Shown here piece after piece: positions 60,912-64,000 of a stretch of DNA of 64,000 nucleotides. The position numbers were made by a program, and so were the translations under genes. The stretch is from Billgrantia montanilacus (GTDB lineage Bacteria > Pseudomonadota > Gammaproteobacteria > Pseudomonadales > Halomonadaceae), in contig NZ_QPII01000006.1 of the NCBI RefSeq assembly GCF_003336675.1, positions 1 to 64,000 of the forward strand, given 5' to 3'. The notes beneath the pieces are model-generated. The model was not told where the DNA came from, ran no database searches, and saw nothing but the letters and a program-made list of their open reading frames with translations. How positions within the stretch are numbered: position 1 is the stretch's first letter; each line of letters begins with the position of its first letter.

Positions 60912-61351
60912 CGCCCTAATCCCCTGCTCTGTTGCCCGGTCGTGGCCTTGGTTCACTGGTTCGGCCCTTGGGAGCTGCCGATGGAAGCCTGTGGCTTCCG
61001 CTTACGTTCTTGCTGCGCCATCCTTTCTGCCATTCTGCGACGGTGCCGTCCAGATGCGGCGACGCCCGTGCTGCAGCCGGGGCCAACGCCCGTCTCATGC
61101 TGCTGGTCATGCAACGATGGCCTGTCCCTTAATCCACCTTCCTACCACTTACACTAAATTACACTTCGGCATCGTGCAAGCTCTACGTACTCCTGCCTTA
61201 GAAACCGCGCTCATGATAATGTATCAGAAGATTAATGCCAGGGTTGAGTGCGCGTGAGAACATCGCTGTGCCGGCCCCAGGCAAAGGTCTAGTATGTTGG
61301 TATTCCATTTCCCATACGCTACCCGCCATGCGGGCCAACGACAGAGGCGCC
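60912..61351. other. Divergent pilA/pilB intergenic region
   Basis: About 440 bases between the two divergent starts. It must hold both promoters. No clear sigma54 site was recognised; an AT-rich patch at 61140-61230 could be a sigma70 promoter region. Open frames here look like chance. The longer pilB frame reaches 61235 but lacks pilB similarity before 61352. Confidence 0.5.
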
Positions 61352-63133
61352 ATGAACAGTAACCGCCCCTTTTCGGAAGCCGTTACCGCCGACGACACCG
61401 TCACCATGACGCAGGCCGCCGAGGGCCTGCGTGGGCTGTCCCGGCGCCTGGTGGAGTACGGCCTGCTGTCGCGCCCGGCGGCAGAACGCGCGGAGCAGGA
61501 GGCGCGCGATACCGAGGTCACGCTGCTTCAGCATGTGATCGATGCCGGCATGGTCACCGCCCGCGATGGCACCCTGTGCGCCGCCTGGGAGTATGGTCTG
61601 CCCATCGTCGACCTGGACGCCCTGCGCCTTTCCAGCCTGCCGCCGGCCAACGAGTATCCCGAGAAGCTACTGCGCAAGCTTTGCGTGGTGCCGCTGATGC
61701 TCCGCTCCCACCGCCTCACGGTGGCGGTGCCCTTCCCCTCGACCCTGGCCAAGCTCGATGAACTGCAGTTCGCCACGGGGCTTAGCATCGAGGCGGTGCT
61801 CTGCCCGGTCGACCAGCTGCTGCCGGTGCTGGAGGCCTACCTGGCCCAGAACGAGTCGAGCATGATGGACGACCTGGCCGGGGTCGACGACGCGGTCAGC
61901 GAGCTGGAGTTCGATCAGGGCGTGGACCTCAGCGAAGAGTCTAACCAGGACGCCGCCCATAGCGGCGCCGACGACGCACCCATCGTCAAGTTCGTCAACA
62001 AGATCCTGCTCGACGCCATCCGCCGCGGCGCCTCGGACATTCACTTCGAGCCCTACGAAACAAGCTACCGGGTGCGCATGCGCATCGACGGCATGCTGCT
62101 GGAAGCGGCACGGCCACCCTTCTCCATGCGGGCGCGCATTGCCGCGCGCCTGAAGGTAATGGCGAGGCTGGATATCTCCGAGCGCCGCCTGCCCCAGGAT
62201 GGCGCCATCAAGCTCAAGGTCTCCAAGACCCGCTCCATCGACTTTCGCGTCAACTCGCTGCCCACCGTCTACGGCGAGAAGATTGTGCTGCGTATCCTCG
62301 ACCCCGCCTCGGCGCAGATCGGCATCGACGCGCTGGGGTTTACGCCGGAACAGCGCGGGCTCTACGAAACGGTACTCGACCATCCCCAGGGCATGATCCT
62401 GGTCACCGGCCCCACCGGCAGCGGCAAGACGGTGACCCTCTATACCGGCCTGAACATCCTCAACGAGGTGCAGCGCAATATCTGTACCGCGGAGGACCCG
62501 GTAGAGATCAAGGTGCCGGGGGTCAATCAGGTCAACGTGCTGCCCAAGATCGGGCTGGACTTCGCCAGTGCCCTGCGCGCCTTCCTGCGCCAGGACCCGG
62601 ATGTGGTGATGGTTGGTGAGATCCGCGACCTAGAGACCGCCGAGATCGCGGTAAAGGCGTCCCAGACCGGGCACCTGGTGCTCTCCACGGTGCACACCAA
62701 TTCGGCGGCGGAAACGCTGACCCGCCTGGCCAACATGGGCGTGCCGCCCTTCAATATCGCCAGCTCCGTCAGCCTGATCATCGCCCAGCGCCTGGCGCGC
62801 CGGTTGTGCAAGCAGTGCAAGCAGACAGCGGAGATCCCCCGCGAGGCGCTGCTGCGCGAGGGCTTCACCGAGCTGGAGGTGGGCACCGCTACCGTCTACG
62901 AGGCAGTGGGCTGTATGCACTGCACCCACGGCTACAAGGGGCGAGTGGGCATCTACGAAGTGGTGCCGGTGAGCACTGAGATGAGCCAGCTGATCATGCG
63001 CCAGGGCAACGCCATGGACTTCGATCAACTGGCCCGCCAGGAAGGCCATCCGGACCTGCGTCGAAGCGGCTTGCTGAAGGTGATGCAAGGAATCACAAGC
63101 TTGACCGAGGTCAATCGAGTAACGAAAGATTAA
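61352..63133 (+). CDS. pilB: Type IV pilus extension ATPase PilB
   Basis: The ATG at 61352 (MNSNRPFSEAV; AGAGG upstream) gives 593 residues. An N-terminal MshEN-like region (about 20-180) precedes the secretion ATPase: IVKFVNKILLDAIRRGASDI, the Walker A loop GPTGSGKTVTLYTGLNIL (about 352), the Asp box (AEDPVEIKVPGVNQ), Walker B (RQDPDVVMVGEIRDLETAEI) and the His box (GHLVLSTVHTNSAAETLTRL). The zinc-binding CKQC...CMHC pairs are near the C-terminus. It powers pilus assembly at the inner membrane. pilC follows after 107 bases. Confidence 0.95.
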   Translation: MNSNRPFSEAVTADDTVTMTQAAEGLRGLSRRLVEYGLLSRPAAERAEQEARDTEVTLLQHVIDAGMVTARDGTLCAAWEYGLPIVDLDALRLSSLPPANEYPEKLLRKLCVVPLMLRSHRLTVAVPFPSTLAKLDELQFATGLSIEAVLCPVDQLLPVLEAYLAQNESSMMDDLAGVDDAVSELEFDQGVDLSEESNQDAAHSGADDAPIVKFVNKILLDAIRRGASDIHFEPYETSYRVRMRIDGMLLEAARPPFSMRARIAARLKVMARLDISERRLPQDGAIKLKVSKTRSIDFRVNSLPTVYGEKIVLRILDPASAQIGIDALGFTPEQRGLYETVLDHPQGMILVTGPTGSGKTVTLYTGLNILNEVQRNICTAEDPVEIKVPGVNQVNVLPKIGLDFASALRAFLRQDPDVVMVGEIRDLETAEIAVKASQTGHLVLSTVHTNSAAETLTRLANMGVPPFNIASSVSLIIAQRLARRLCKQCKQTAEIPREALLREGFTELEVGTATVYEAVGCMHCTHGYKGRVGIYEVVPVSTEMSQLIMRQGNAMDFDQLARQEGHPDLRRSGLLKVMQGITSLTEVNRVTKD

Positions 63134-63239
63134 TCAGGGTTCACACTAAAACAACTGACAAACTGGCCGATATGACGGTTGATGGCGGAATACAATAAGA
63201 ACCTATAACCACGTTTTTCTATACGCAGCAGGGAACGAC

Positions 63240-64000
63240 ATGGCAACCAGAACGGCGAAAGCCCCCCGGAAGCTGAAGCTCTACCGCTGGAACTGGTCGG
63301 GCAAGGGCCCGGGCGGGCGCCTGGTGCGCGGCGAGGTGGTAGCTGCGCACAAGGGCGATGTGCAGCGGGAGCTGGCCAACCAGAACATCATCGTCAAGAA
63401 TGTGCGCCGCAAGGGCGGGCTTGGCGGCGGCATGGGCACCATCAAGCCGCGGGACATCATGCTCTTCGCCCGCCAGATGGCGACCATGATTCGCGCCGGG
63501 GTGCCAGTGTTACAGGCGTTCCAGGTGGTGGCCGAGAGTATCCGCAAGCCGGCCATGAGCGCGGTGGTTCAGCAGATGATGAACGAGGTGGCAGCCGGGT
63601 CTAGCTTCTCCCAGGCGCTGCGCCAGCACCCCGACCAGTTCGATAGCCTCTTCTGCAACCTGGTGGAGGCCGGCGAGAGCTCCGGTTCGCTGGACCGCAT
63701 GCTCGAACGGATCGCCGCCTACAAGGAGAAGATCGAGTCGCTCAAGGGCCGCGTCAAGAAGGCGCTGTGGTATCCCATTGCGGTCATCGCCGTGGGCATC
63801 GGCGTTACGGCGCTGCTGCTGATCAAGGTGGTGCCCCAGTTCGAGAGCCTGTTCCACGGCTTCGGCGCCGAGCTGCCGGCCATGACCCGTATGACCATCT
63901 CGCTGTCGGAATTCGCTCAGCAATACTGGCTGTGGGGCATCGGCATCGTGGTGGCCTTCGTCTACCTGATGCGACAGGGCATGAAGCGCTCCGAGGCCTT
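63240..64000 (+). CDS. pilC: Type IV pilus inner-membrane platform PilC (5' part, cut by window end)
   Basis: The ATG at 63240 follows AGGGA. The 253 visible residues start MATRTAKAPRKLKLYRWNWS and contain the first GspF domain with FARQMATMIRAGVPVLQAFQ, LVEAGESSGSLDRMLERIAA and a membrane segment PIAVIAVGIGVTALLLIKVV. A second membrane stretch WLWGIGIVVAFVYLMR begins near the window edge. PilC is about 400-410 residues, so some 150 are missing. It anchors PilB and the pilin in the inner membrane; pilD probably follows. Confidence 0.93.
   Translation, partial: MATRTAKAPRKLKLYRWNWSGKGPGGRLVRGEVVAAHKGDVQRELANQNIIVKNVRRKGGLGGGMGTIKPRDIMLFARQMATMIRAGVPVLQAFQVVAESIRKPAMSAVVQQMMNEVAAGSSFSQALRQHPDQFDSLFCNLVEAGESSGSLDRMLERIAAYKEKIESLKGRVKKALWYPIAVIAVGIGVTALLLIKVVPQFESLFHGFGAELPAMTRMTISLSEFAQQYWLWGIGIVVAFVYLMRQGMKRSEA

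Noticed and set aside
60912..61130. Sigma54 promoter for pilA (GGCCACGACCGGGC near 60945)
   Set aside because: Only the GG and GC doublets fit; the rest differs from TGGCAC-N5-TTGC and it is too close to the start codon.

Overview
The window looks like chromosomal DNA of a moderately halophilic gammaproteobacterium, most likely Halomonas or a close relative. The evidence is a GC-rich backbone, a BCCT osmolyte transporter, an MvaT-type H-NS protein in place of enteric H-NS, a pilA/pilBC type IV pilus locus, and family-level resemblance of many hypothetical proteins. The genus is an inference, because no rRNA or core phylogenetic marker is present.

Layout. (1) 1-2.4 kb: the right end of an IS3-family element that truncates a cidA/lrgA-like gene, a BCCT transporter, and tRNA-Pro(GGG). 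(2) 2.4-5.4 kb: a small lower-GC island beside the tRNA with a two-gene membrane module of unknown function, bounded at both ends by helically phased TGGTAA triplets. (3) 5.5-9.4 kb: an APH-like kinase, two glycosyltransferase-like genes, small proteins and a secreted CAP-domain protein. (4) 9.4-18.2 kb: an accessory zone in which two HipA-type toxin-antitoxin modules (one hipBA, one in reversed hipA-hipB order), a YqhA-like membrane protein, a DUF1269-like protein and an odd sigma-region-2-like fusion are separated by seven-fold dispersed REPIN-like palindromic repeats. (5) 18.2-26.8 kb: GC-rich surface polysaccharide genes (GT9, pyruvyl transferase-like, Kdo/heptose-kinase-like, O-antigen ligase-like, ugd, undecaprenyl-phosphate sugar transferase, GT4). 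(6) 27-48 kb: a lower-GC, strain-variable glycan cassette with unusual glycosyltransferases, an exporter-like membrane domain fused to a kinase-like domain, and a complete CMP-pseudaminic acid pathway (pseB, C, F, G, H, I) interrupted by a sulfotransferase-like gene. WecB, WecC and a WbpA-like dehydrogenase follow. Composition steps fall inside a GT4 gene (about 27.0 kb) and inside cysNC (about 47.9 kb), which suggests exchange of the cassette by homologous recombination in conserved flanking genes. (7) 47.7-50.5 kb: cysD and cysNC, which make PAPS, the donor the sulfotransferase would need. (8) 50.7-57.5 kb: a decayed HepT/MntA module, a beta-CASP metallo-beta-lactamase RNase-like protein, an Rpn-type nuclease with a decayed tandem copy, more REPIN-like arrays, hypotheticals and an AraC-type regulator. 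(9) 57.6-64 kb: mvaT, a CigR/RcnB-like protein, pilX-like, pilA, and divergently pilB and pilC (cut by the window end).

Working together: the 18-50 kb genes, nearly all on the minus strand, would make activated sugars (UDP-GlcA, UDP-ManNAcA, CMP-pseudaminic acid), assemble them on undecaprenyl phosphate and decorate them with pyruvate, sulfate and possibly phosphate. No Wzx flippase, Wzy polymerase or Wzz regulator was recognised, so the export route is unclear from this window. Two ops-like elements (GGCGGTAGC) are present, one upstream of the minus-strand genes leading into the glycan block and one upstream of the tRNA island genes.
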